DNA of 12,416 nucleotides from Roseburia sp. CAG:309 (GTDB lineage: Bacteria > Bacillota > Clostridia > Lachnospirales > Lachnospiraceae). The position numbers were made by a program, and so were the translations under genes. The stretch is from contig FR894043.1 of assembly GCA_000434115.1 (NCBI GenBank), positions 4,896 to 17,311 of the forward strand. Direction: 5' to 3'. Below, one piece after another: positions 7,268-12,416 of this stretch; position 1 is the first letter of the stretch, and every line of letters starts with the position of its first letter. The notes below the pieces were generated by a model that made no database searches, was not told where the DNA came from, and saw only the letters and a program-made list of their open reading frames with translations.

Positions 7268-7296
7268 TTGATTTTTTTGCGCAGGTTCATTACAAT
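7268..7296 (+). promoter_or_regulatory. Promoter of the YcxB-like/tsaE/tsaB group
   Basis: TTGATT (7268-7273) and TACAAT (7291-7296) are separated by 17 bp, with a predicted start near 7303 and a leader of about 17 nt to the ATG at 7320. The 69-nt gap after rsmF contains no convincing intrinsic terminator, so some read-through from upstream is likely. Confidence 0.65.
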
Positions 7297-7319
7297 AGAA
7301 AGAAAAATGGAGAGAAGCA

Positions 7320-7802
7320 ATGGAAGAAAGATATGAGATTGATGTTCAATTAGATAAAAAGACGTTAGACCGCTTTTTGATCCGCAATAATTTTCTGCGG
7401 GCCGGGGGCGTAGCAGGACTTTTGATCAGTTTTGCTGCCATTCTCGGACTGATCGTATTTTGGAAAGAATTTGCTGTTTCCCAGCGGGTAATCCTTGTAT
7501 TTTTGGGAGCAATGTTTACCGTGATCCAGCCCTTTGGTATTTTGCTGAAAGGGTGGAATCAGTTAAAAAGCGGTGCATTCCGTAAACCATTCCACTATAT
7601 TTTTTCAGATGAAGGAATTGAGGTAAAAAATATTGCCGGTACAGCGAAAGTAGAATGGAAGCAGATCCGAAAGGTGATCACGACAAAAGAAGCAATGTAT
7701 ATTTATATGAATTCGGTTTCAGCCCTGATCATTCCGGCGCAGGAGTGCGGCGGAAAGTATGCGGAGATCGCGGCAATGGTTAAGAAAAGAAGCAAAGGCT
7801 GA
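7320..7802 (+). CDS. YcxB-like membrane protein
   Basis: A 160-residue protein with two adjacent membrane segments (about 27-48 and 55-76) flanked by short charged regions. After them comes a C-terminal cytoplasmic domain containing YIFSDEGIEVKNIAGTAKVEWKQ and later YIYMNSVSALIIPAQ. That arrangement and the F-S-x-E-G-I...W-x-x-I...IP pattern match the YcxB-like family (PF14317), whose function is unknown. GGAGAG 5-6 nt before the ATG supports the start. It is the first gene after a good promoter and lies 18 nt before tsaE, so it is probably co-transcribed with the t6A genes. No functional link to tRNA modification is evident from its sequence. Confidence 0.8.
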   Translation: MEERYEIDVQLDKKTLDRFLIRNNFLRAGGVAGLLISFAAILGLIVFWKEFAVSQRVILVFLGAMFTVIQPFGILLKGWNQLKSGAFRKPFHYIFSDEGIEVKNIAGTAKVEWKQIRKVITTKEAMYIYMNSVSALIIPAQECGGKYAEIAAMVKKRSKG

Positions 7803-7820
7803 GAAGAGAGGACATAGACA

Positions 7821-8273
7821 GTGGCAGAGAAGAAAAGAATGGAAAGTTTTTCTGAAAAAGATACCTTTTCGATTGGGAAACAGTTTGGTATGCAGGCAAA
7901 AGCGGGGGATATTTACCTTCTTCATGGAGACCTCGGAGTGGGGAAAACGGTATTTACCAAAGGTTTTGCTGAGGGACTGGGAATTGAAGAACCGATCACC
8001 AGCCCTACATTTACACTGATTCAGGAGTATACGGAAGGCAGACTTCCGTTTTATCATTTTGATGTGTACCGGATTGGTGATGTGGAAGAAATGTATGACA
8101 TTGGTATCGATGAGTATTTGTTTGGAGACGGGGTGTGCCTGATCGAATGGCCGTCCCGGATTGAAGAAATTCTGCCCGATACCTGTGAAAATATATGGAT
8201 TGAGAAGGATCTTGAAAAAGGATTCGACTACCGTCGTATCATGTGCGGCAAGGAAGGAGACAGAGAACCATGA
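7821..8273 (+). CDS. tsaE: tRNA t6A biosynthesis ATPase TsaE
   Basis: A 150-residue P-loop protein (formerly YjeE/YdiB). It acts with TsaB and TsaD to transfer threonylcarbamoyl from TC-AMP to A37 of tRNAs that read ANN codons; its ATP hydrolysis is needed to reset the complex. Seen directly: Walker A GDLGVGKT (36-43), the SPTFTLIQEY segment (61-70), HFDVYR (79-84) and IEWPSR (108-113), all family signatures in the right order, and normal length. The start is GTG at 7821, supported by GAGAGG about 9 nt upstream; an ATG at 7839 has no such site. Its stop codon overlaps the tsaB start codon (ATGA at 8270-8273), indicating translational coupling. Confidence 0.95.
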   Translation: MAEKKRMESFSEKDTFSIGKQFGMQAKAGDIYLLHGDLGVGKTVFTKGFAEGLGIEEPITSPTFTLIQEYTEGRLPFYHFDVYRIGDVEEMYDIGIDEYLFGDGVCLIEWPSRIEEILPDTCENIWIEKDLEKGFDYRRIMCGKEGDREP

Positions 8274-8977
8274 AAATACTTGGGATCGATAGTTCCGGTC
8301 TGGTCGCGGCAACCGCTTTAATGTCAGACGGCATTGTGACTGCCGAGTATCAGATACACAATAAAAAGACGCATTCCCAGACGTTGATGCCAATGATCTC
8401 GGAGATGCTTTCGATGGCGGATGTAAAACCGCAAGAACTGGATGCAATTGCCGTTTCGGAAGGACCGGGTTCTTTTACCGGGCTGCGGATCGGTGCTTCA
8501 ATAGCAAAAGGACTTGCATGGACATTGAAAATTCCGATCGTTCCCGTATCGTCTTTGATGGGACTGGCGGCAAATGTCGAACTGCCCGGACAGATTGTCT
8601 GTCCGATCATGGATGCCAGAAGAAATCAGGTTTACACAGCAGTGTACAAAACTACACCGGGTATACCGGAGCGGCTCGTACAGCCGGATGTTGTTCCGAT
8701 TGAAACAGCACTCCAGCGTGCCGGTGAGGCAGCAGCGGGAGAGACCGTTGTTTTTCTGGGAGATGGTGTTCCTGTTTTTGAAAATGTGATAAAAGAGACA
8801 CTTGGTGAACACTGTCGTCTTATGATTCCGGCAAGGAGATATCAAAGTGCAGCGAGTATCGCTCTGATCGGGGAATCCTTGTATCAGAGGGGAGAGTGTG
8901 TCTCTGCGGAAAAATTTGGCCCGGTCTATCTGCGAAAATCACAGGCAGAGAGAGAACGGGAAGAAAAAAATACATAA
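8270..8977 (+). CDS. tsaB: tRNA t6A biosynthesis protein TsaB
   Basis: A 235-residue ASKHA-fold protein, the inactive paralogue that dimerises with TsaD and bridges it to TsaE. Seen directly: the N-terminal LGIDSSG strand-loop (4-10), HSQTLMP, and the strong family signature EGPGSFTGLRIG, followed by KGLAW and the DARRNQVY motif. The frame opens 27 nt further upstream at an ATG at 8243, but the start at 8270 is preferred: it overlaps the tsaE stop, has AAGGAAGGAG about 10 nt upstream, and gives the canonical MKILGIDSS beginning. The C-terminus is short and highly charged. rimI, often found right after tsaB, is not present; a promoter and a small zinc-finger-like gene follow instead. Confidence 0.95.
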   Translation: MKILGIDSSGLVAATALMSDGIVTAEYQIHNKKTHSQTLMPMISEMLSMADVKPQELDAIAVSEGPGSFTGLRIGASIAKGLAWTLKIPIVPVSSLMGLAANVELPGQIVCPIMDARRNQVYTAVYKTTPGIPERLVQPDVVPIETALQRAGEAAAGETVVFLGDGVPVFENVIKETLGEHCRLMIPARRYQSAASIALIGESLYQRGECVSAEKFGPVYLRKSQAEREREEKNT

Positions 8978-9003
8978 TCCGTCATTTTTAGAAATTTTTA
9001 CAA

Positions 9004-9033
9004 CTGGAAATTCTTAACCGTATCCGCTATAAT
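9004..9033 (+). promoter_or_regulatory. Promoter of the small four-cysteine protein/rnz/tsaD group
   Basis: A perfect -10 box TATAAT lies at 9028-9033. The best -35 candidate is CTGGAA at 9004-9009 (18-bp spacer), a moderate match. Transcription would start near 9040, about 30 nt before the ATG at 9071. The following genes are separated by only 13, 13 and 5 nt, so this promoter probably serves four genes. Confidence 0.55.
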
Positions 9034-9070
9034 AAAAGAGCATTTTATGGAATGAGCGGAGTGATAAGAG

Positions 9071-9292
9071 ATGAAAAAGTATAATTATTGCAATCAATGC
9101 GGAAGAGAACTTCAGTATGAGAATGATATCCTGCGGGAGGATATATTGGCAGTACGGAAAGACTGGGGCTTTTTTTCGAAAAAAGATCTTCAGATTCATT
9201 CTTTTGCATTGTGCGAAGAGTGTTATGACCGGCTGATACAGTCGTTTGCCATCCCTGTGGAAGTGGAGGAAAAAACGATGGTGATGGATTAG
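9071..9292 (+). CDS. Small four-cysteine protein, putative zinc ribbon
   Basis: A 73-residue protein with two CxxC pairs, C7-x-x-C10 (YCNQCGREL) and C48-x-x-C51 (LCEECYDRL), separated by 37 residues. This is the usual layout of a single structural zinc site of the zinc-ribbon type. The first pair resembles the zinc-ribbon knuckle C-x-x-C-G; the region between contains a basic, aromatic stretch (RKDWGFFSKKDL). There is no membrane segment or signal peptide. I do not recognise a named family. GGAG about 9 nt before the ATG and a perfect TATAAT upstream support it as real. Its stop lies 13 nt before the RNase Z start codon, so the two are almost certainly co-expressed; a role in nucleic-acid or protein contacts is only a guess. 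Confidence 0.75.
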   Translation: MKKYNYCNQCGRELQYENDILREDILAVRKDWGFFSKKDLQIHSFALCEECYDRLIQSFAIPVEVEEKTMVMD

Positions 9293-9305
9293 AAGGAGGA
9301 TTTGT

Positions 9306-10214
9306 GTGTTAGATGTTTGTTTGCTTGGCGCAGGCGGTATGATGCCATTGCCGAAAAGGGCATTGACTGCACTGATGACAAGATATAATGGAAGCAGCCT
9401 GCTGATTGACTGCGGAGAGGGAACCCAGGTCAGTATAAGAGAACAGGGGTGGAGTTTTCATCCCATTGATACGATTTGTATTACACATTTCCACGGCGAC
9501 CATATCAGTGGTCTTCCGGGGCTTCTGCTATCCATGGGAAATGCGGAGCGGAGTGAACCAATTCTGATCATAGGCCCGAAAGGTCTGAAAAAAGTGGTAG
9601 CGTCCCTTCTCATTATCGCACAGGGGCTTCCTTTTGAAATCCGTTATCATGAGATAGAAGGGGACGAAGAAGATATTATTTGTCAGGGATATCATATTCA
9701 TGCTTTTAAGGTGAAGCATAATGTGGTATGCTATGGATATACGATTGAGATTCCACGCAGCGGAAAATTTGATGTGGAAAAAGCGAAAGCAAACCGGATC
9801 CCGATGAAGGCATGGAGTGCTTTGCAGAAAAAGGAATCTGTCGAAGTGGACGGAATTACGTATTATGCGCATCAGGTTCTCGGCCCGGAACGCAAGGGGA
9901 TCAAAGTGACGTATTGCACCGACAGCCGTCCGGTAGACCGGATCGTAGATTGTGCGGAGGGATCTGATCTGTTTATATGCGAAGGAATGTATGGGGAAAA
10001 AGATAAGATCGCAAGTGCAAAAGAGAAAAAACATATGACGTTTTATGAAGCAGCAGAATTGGCAAAACGGGCAAATGTAGAAGAATTATGGCTGACACAT
10101 TACAGCCCGTCGTTGATACATCCTGAAAATTATATGGGGGACGTAAGGAAAATATTCCCGAATGCCTATCCGGGAAAGGATCGCAAGTTCCGTGAAATTG
10201 GTTTTGAGGAGTAA
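9306..10214 (+). CDS. rnz: Ribonuclease Z (tRNA 3'-end endonuclease)
   Basis: A 302-residue metallo-beta-lactamase-fold enzyme that cuts tRNA precursors after the discriminator base so that CCA can be added. Zinc ligands are visible: H61-x-H63-x-D65-H66 in THFHGDH, then H138, D206 and H265. DCGEGTQ (35-41) and KKHMTFYEAAELA, containing H243, are also family signatures. Length is typical of the short bacterial form. The substrate-binding arm (about 150-200, RSGKFDVEKAKANRIP) is present, but where many homologues have a Gly-Pro after IP this one reads MKAW. The start is GTG at 9306, chosen because AAGGAGGA (9293-9300) sits 5 nt upstream and no ATG is available. The gene lies between the four-cysteine protein and a membrane protein, each 13 nt away. 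Confidence 0.96.
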   Translation: MLDVCLLGAGGMMPLPKRALTALMTRYNGSSLLIDCGEGTQVSIREQGWSFHPIDTICITHFHGDHISGLPGLLLSMGNAERSEPILIIGPKGLKKVVASLLIIAQGLPFEIRYHEIEGDEEDIICQGYHIHAFKVKHNVVCYGYTIEIPRSGKFDVEKAKANRIPMKAWSALQKKESVEVDGITYYAHQVLGPERKGIKVTYCTDSRPVDRIVDCAEGSDLFICEGMYGEKDKIASAKEKKHMTFYEAAELAKRANVEELWLTHYSPSLIHPENYMGDVRKIFPNAYPGKDRKFREIGFEE

Positions 10215-10227
10215 AGGAGGAATTTTG

Positions 10228-10878
10228 ATGGAACGAAGAATGCCAAAGAGACATATTCAGCAGACTCAGGCACCGGCAAAGAAAATGGCAAAAAACATTA
10301 CCGGTTTTGCATTTTTGGCGGGACTTCTTATCGTGGTTGCAATAGCATTTTTCTATGCACATAAAGAAAAGCAGGATACAACGACAGACAGCAGTACCGC
10401 GTCAGAAGCAGAACGGTTGATCAGTAAGGATCTGGAAGTCGGCTATCCGGATACACCGACCGAAGTGTTAAAGCTGTTTGGAAGAATGAATCAATGCATT
10501 TATAATAACAATATGTCGGACAAGCAGTTTGATGAACTGGTAAACCAGATGCGTCTGTTATACAGTAATAGTCTGCTTTCCCAGAATCCGTTTGAGGAGC
10601 AGCGTGACAGCTTGAAAGAAGAAATTGCGGAATTTCGCAAGCAAAAGAGAAGAATAGCAAATTATACGGTAGATAAGGGCAGCTCCGTCCAATATAAGAC
10701 CATTCAGAATCAGGACTGCGCTTATGTGCAGATGGCATATTTTATGAAAGAAAATGGAAATTATACAAAATCATTCCAAGAATACATACTGGTTAAAGAA
10801 AATAAAAAATGGAAAATATTGTCATTCCAAAAGAACGTATCCAAGGATGAAAGTAAAACAGAAGAACAGAAAGGATAA
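10228..10878 (+). CDS. Single-pass membrane protein, DUF6715-like
   Basis: A 216-residue protein with a basic cytoplasmic tail (1-21), one membrane helix (about 23-44, ITGFAFLAGLLIVV followed by further hydrophobic residues) and a predominantly helical exported domain. The pattern YPDTPTEVLKLF ... QCIYNNNMSD ... EEIAEFRKQKRRI ... WKILSF resembles, from memory, the Lachnospiraceae family DUF6715; its function is unknown. The last part (Y-I-L-V-K-E-N-K-K-W-K-I) has the look of an NTF2/SnoaL-like or lipoprotein-type beta sheet. The start at 10228 is preferred over an upstream in-frame ATG at 10162, inside rnz, because AAAGGAGG (10213-10220) lies 7 nt upstream. The stop is 5 nt before tsaD, implying co-transcription with rnz and tsaD. 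Confidence 0.8.
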   Translation: MERRMPKRHIQQTQAPAKKMAKNITGFAFLAGLLIVVAIAFFYAHKEKQDTTTDSSTASEAERLISKDLEVGYPDTPTEVLKLFGRMNQCIYNNNMSDKQFDELVNQMRLLYSNSLLSQNPFEEQRDSLKEEIAEFRKQKRRIANYTVDKGSSVQYKTIQNQDCAYVQMAYFMKENGNYTKSFQEYILVKENKKWKILSFQKNVSKDESKTEEQKG

Positions 10879-10883
10879 GTGAC

Positions 10884-11903
10884 ATGAGTGACGTTACGTT
10901 ATTAGCGATTGAAAGTTCCTGTGATGAGACAGCGGCAGCAATCGTAGTAAATGGACGGAAAGTACTTTCCAATGTGATTTCATCACAAATTGACATACAC
11001 AAATTATATGGAGGTGTAGTGCCGGAAATTGCGTCCCGCAAGCACATTGAACAGATTAATCAGGTCATTGAGCAGGCTTTTGTTGATGCGGACAAGACAT
11101 TAGATGATGTGGACGGAATCTGTGTGACGTATGGCCCGGGGCTGGTAGGTGCACTGCTGGTAGGCGTTGGTGCAGCTAAAGCAATCAGTTATGCCAGTGG
11201 TAAACCATTGATCGGCGTACATCATATCGAAGGGCATATTTCGGCAAACTATATCTGTCATCCTGAATTGGAACCGCCATTTTTATGCCTTGTGGTATCC
11301 GGCGGTCACAGTCATCTTGTTTTGGTCAACGATTATGGAAAATATGAGATTATCGGCCGTACGCGGGATGATGCAGCGGGAGAAGCATTTGACAAAGTGG
11401 CACGTTCAATCGGTTTGGGATATCCGGGAGGACCTAAGATTGATGCACTTGCACCGAGTGGAAACAAAGATGCCATTGCATTTCCACGGGCGTCTGTGGA
11501 AAATGCACCGTATGATTTTAGTTTCAGTGGGGTGAAATCCGCCGTTTTAAATTATATCAATGGCTGCAAAATGAAAGGAATCGAATATTCGCAGGCAGAC
11601 ATCGCTGCGTCTTTCCAGGAGGCAGTTGTAGATGTTTTGGTTCAGCATACGATGCTTGCCGCGAAAAATTACAATATCTCAAAAGTGGCGATGGCAGGTG
11701 GAGTAGCTTCGAATAAAGGACTGCGTGCCAAGATGCGGACGGAATGCGAAAAACGTGGGTATTCATTGTACTACCCGGATCCTGTTTTCTGCACCGACAA
11801 TGCGGCGATGATCGGGGCAGCAGGATATTATGAATACCGCAATGGAGTACGCAGTGGACTGGATCTGAATGCTGTGCCGGGTTTGAAATTGGGAGAGCGG
11901 TAA
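10884..11903 (+). CDS. tsaD: tRNA N6-adenosine threonylcarbamoyltransferase TsaD
   Basis: A 339-residue catalytic subunit of the t6A machinery (formerly Gcp/YgjD). It transfers threonylcarbamoyl from TC-AMP to A37 of ANN-decoding tRNAs, in complex with TsaB and TsaE, whose genes lie about 2 kb upstream. Seen directly: IESSCDETAAAIV (9-21), VVPEIASRKHIE, TYGPGLVGALLVG, the metal-binding H114-x-x-x-H118 in HHIEGH, SGGHSHLVLV, DDAAGEAFDKVAR, GYPGGPKID and the terminal metal ligand D305 in CTDNAAMIG. Length matches the family. AAAGGA sits about 10 nt before the ATG, inside the end of the preceding gene. It is the last gene of its group. No clear intrinsic terminator follows in the 60 nt before the tRNA promoter. 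Confidence 0.97.
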   Translation: MSDVTLLAIESSCDETAAAIVVNGRKVLSNVISSQIDIHKLYGGVVPEIASRKHIEQINQVIEQAFVDADKTLDDVDGICVTYGPGLVGALLVGVGAAKAISYASGKPLIGVHHIEGHISANYICHPELEPPFLCLVVSGGHSHLVLVNDYGKYEIIGRTRDDAAGEAFDKVARSIGLGYPGGPKIDALAPSGNKDAIAFPRASVENAPYDFSFSGVKSAVLNYINGCKMKGIEYSQADIAASFQEAVVDVLVQHTMLAAKNYNISKVAMAGGVASNKGLRAKMRTECEKRGYSLYYPDPVFCTDNAAMIGAAGYYEYRNGVRSGLDLNAVPGLKLGER

Positions 11904-11966
11904 AAGGCGTTAAATGGGAATTTGGGAAAGAGTAAATATTTTCATGTAAAAAAAGGAAAAAAGTTG

Positions 11967-11995
11967 TTGACAAGCATTTGTATTTTTGGTATACT
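11967..11995 (+). promoter_or_regulatory. Strong promoter of the tRNA-Ser genes
   Basis: A consensus -35 box TTGACA (11967-11972) and TATACT (11990-11995) are separated by exactly 17 bp, with an A-rich run just upstream (11948-11962) that could act as an UP element. Transcription would start near 12002, about 9 nt before the first tRNA. This is the arrangement expected for a highly expressed stable-RNA unit. Confidence 0.85.
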
Positions 11996-12010
11996 ATTCA
12001 AGCAACGTTT

Positions 12011-12096
12011 GGAGAGGTGTCCGAGTGGTTTAAGGAGCCGGTCTTGAAAACCGGTGACTCCGAAAGGGGCCGTGGGTTCGAATCCCACCTTCTCCG
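12011..12096 (+). tRNA. tRNA-Ser (anticodon UGA)
   Basis: An 86-nt class II tRNA with a long variable arm. The acceptor arms GGAGAGG and CTTCTCC pair with one G-U wobble and the discriminator is G, as usual for tRNA-Ser. The anticodon stem CCGGT/ACCGG encloses the loop CTTGAAA with anticodon TGA at 12045-12047, reading UCN codons, chiefly UCA. The T arm GTGGG/CCCAC encloses TTCGAAT. CCA is not encoded (TTTC follows), so 3' maturation is expected to use RNase Z and the CCA-adding enzyme. Confidence 0.98.
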
Positions 12097-12143
12097 TTTC
12101 GAGTAACAACTCGATAAATTGAATACATTTTATGAATTCAGTT
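12097..12143 (+). other. Spacer between tRNA genes with two small hairpins
   Basis: The 47-nt spacer holds two inverted repeats: TCGAGT (12099-12104) with ACTCGA (12109-12114) around a 4-nt loop, and TGAATACAT (12120-12128) with ATGAATTCA (12132-12140), 8 of 9 bases paired around TTT. No promoter lies between the tRNAs, so they are probably co-transcribed and these hairpins may guide processing. Neither hairpin is followed by a U-tract, so termination is unlikely. Confidence 0.5.
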
Positions 12144-12232
12144 GGAGAAGTACCCAAGTGGCTGAAGGGGCTCCCCTGGAAAGGGAGTAGGTCGTTAATA
12201 GCGGCGCGAGGGTTCAAATCCCTCCTTCTCCG
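12144..12232 (+). tRNA. tRNA-Ser (anticodon GGA)
   Basis: An 89-nt class II tRNA. The acceptor arms GGAGAAG and CTTCTCC pair perfectly and the discriminator is G. The anticodon stem CTCCC/GGGAG encloses loop CTGGAAA with anticodon GGA at 12178-12180, reading UCC and UCU. A long variable arm lies between it and the T arm, GAGGG/CCCTC around TTCAAAT. CCA is not encoded (TTTG follows). It shares the acceptor-end design of the neighbouring tRNA-Ser, but the variable arms and anticodon stems differ, so it is a separate isoacceptor rather than a recent duplicate. Confidence 0.98.
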
Positions 12233-12284
12233 TTTGTCAGTTGGCGGATGATTACACATGAAAGTTGATTCTTCACATGGTGAC

Positions 12285-12305
12285 AAAAGCTAAAAAAACT
12301 TTTTT
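12285..12305 (+). terminator. Weak candidate terminator after the tRNA genes
   Basis: AAAAG (12285-12289) can pair with CTTTT (12299-12303) across an A-rich loop, and a run of six T residues ends at 12305. The stem is short and nearly all A-T, so this is only a possible end for the tRNA transcript before the tandem promoters begin. Confidence 0.25.
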
Positions 12306-12325
12306 GAATAAAATGAAAAAAAGTG

Positions 12326-12354
12326 TTGACAAAGTCAAAGAAATTTGATAAGAT
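12326..12354 (+). promoter_or_regulatory. Strong promoter, first of a tandem set, probably for an rRNA operon
   Basis: Consensus TTGACA (12326-12331) and TAAGAT (12349-12354) are separated by 17 bp, with an A-tract directly upstream. A short palindrome AGATA-A-TATCT (12351-12361) overlaps the -10 box and the predicted start. Tandem consensus promoters behind tRNA genes with no open frame downstream suggest a ribosomal RNA operon beyond the edge; the rRNA itself is not in view. Confidence 0.75.
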
Positions 12355-12402
12355 AATATCTGTTGACGCGATAAAGAAACAAAAAAGAAATTAAAAAAAG
12401 TG

Positions 12403-12408
12403 TTGACA
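12403..12408 (+). promoter_or_regulatory. -35 box of a second tandem promoter, cut by the window end
   Basis: TTGACA lies 77 nt downstream of the first, in an identical 24-nt context. Its -10 box would fall at about 12426-12431, outside the window, so it is a promoter candidate by repetition only. Confidence 0.6.
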
Positions 12409-12416
12409 AAGTCAAA

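Larger units (their letters stand above)
12316..12416 (+). repeat. Tandem 24-nt direct repeats carrying promoter -35 boxes
   Basis: The 24-nt stretches at 12316-12339 and 12393-12416 are identical: seven A residues, then GTG, then TTGACAAAGTCAA and a final A. Their period is 77 nt and the second copy is cut only by the end of the window. Each copy contains a consensus -35 box inside the palindrome TTGAC-AAA-GTCAA. A third related element, TTGACG (12363-12368), lies between them at offset 37 nt. Confidence 0.9.

Noticed and set aside
7251..7292. Inverted repeat GT-AATGA / TCATT-AC after rsmF as a terminator
   Set aside because: The stem is short with a bulge, the T run lies in the loop rather than after the stem, and the region is better explained by the promoter at 7268-7296.
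7719..8447. A 242-residue minus-strand open frame
   Set aside because: It lies opposite tsaE and the start of tsaB, has no RBS, and its composition is low-complexity in Ser/Phe/His, typical of an antisense shadow.
11942..12286. A 114-residue minus-strand open frame with segments such as RRRDLNPRA and KVGFEPTAPFG
   Set aside because: It is the antisense translation of the two tRNA-Ser genes; such peptides are a well-known source of spurious database entries.
12363..12391. TTGACG as a complete third promoter between the two repeats
   Set aside because: No acceptable -10 box lies 16-18 bp downstream, so it is only a -35-like element.

Overview
The window looks like chromosomal core DNA of a Gram-positive, low-to-moderate-GC Clostridia member, most likely family Lachnospiraceae. 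This rests on the protein character (a small lineage-typical membrane protein resembling DUF6715, a YcxB-like protein, an RsmF-type methyltransferase), Bacillota-style AAGGAGG ribosome-binding sites, sigma-A promoters with 17-bp spacers, and tRNA genes without encoded CCA. No phage, IS element, CRISPR array or resistance gene was seen. The species cannot be named from the sequence.

Left part (1-2700). A probable divergent gene starts at position 7 on the minus strand and leaves the window; only its start codon, RBS and promoter are visible. Rightward from there come a small lipoprotein with a PrcB_C-like domain (149-583) and a membrane-anchored c-di-GMP phosphodiesterase with a degenerate GGDEF domain and an intact EAL domain (654-2159, own promoter). 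The EAL gene converges on a minus-strand hypothetical gene (2289-2675), and a 17-bp hairpin lies exactly in the convergent gap.

Middle part (2760-7250). A promoter leads into a tight rightward group: a large exported protein with a beta-propeller-like middle and a C-terminal C39-peptidase-like domain whose catalytic residues appear lost (2868-5432), cytidine deaminase (5446-5850), and an rRNA m5C methyltransferase of the RsmF type (5853-7250).

Right part (7260-12416). This is largely a tRNA-maturation block. One promoter drives a YcxB-like membrane protein, tsaE and tsaB (7320-8977). A second drives a small four-cysteine protein, RNase Z, a single-pass membrane protein and tsaD (9071-11903). 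TsaB, TsaD and TsaE make the t6A37 modification of ANN-reading tRNAs; RNase Z trims tRNA 3' ends. rimI, a common neighbour of tsaB, is absent. Two tRNA-Ser genes (anticodons UGA and GGA) follow under a near-consensus promoter; because neither encodes CCA, both are expected to need RNase Z. The window ends in tandem strong promoter elements built on a 24-nt direct repeat, probably the promoter region of a stable-RNA (rRNA) operon just beyond the edge.

The most unusual items are the inactive-looking C39-like domain, the convergent hairpin, and the tandem promoters whose -35 boxes sit inside a palindrome. Nothing in the window amounts to an unmistakable new system.
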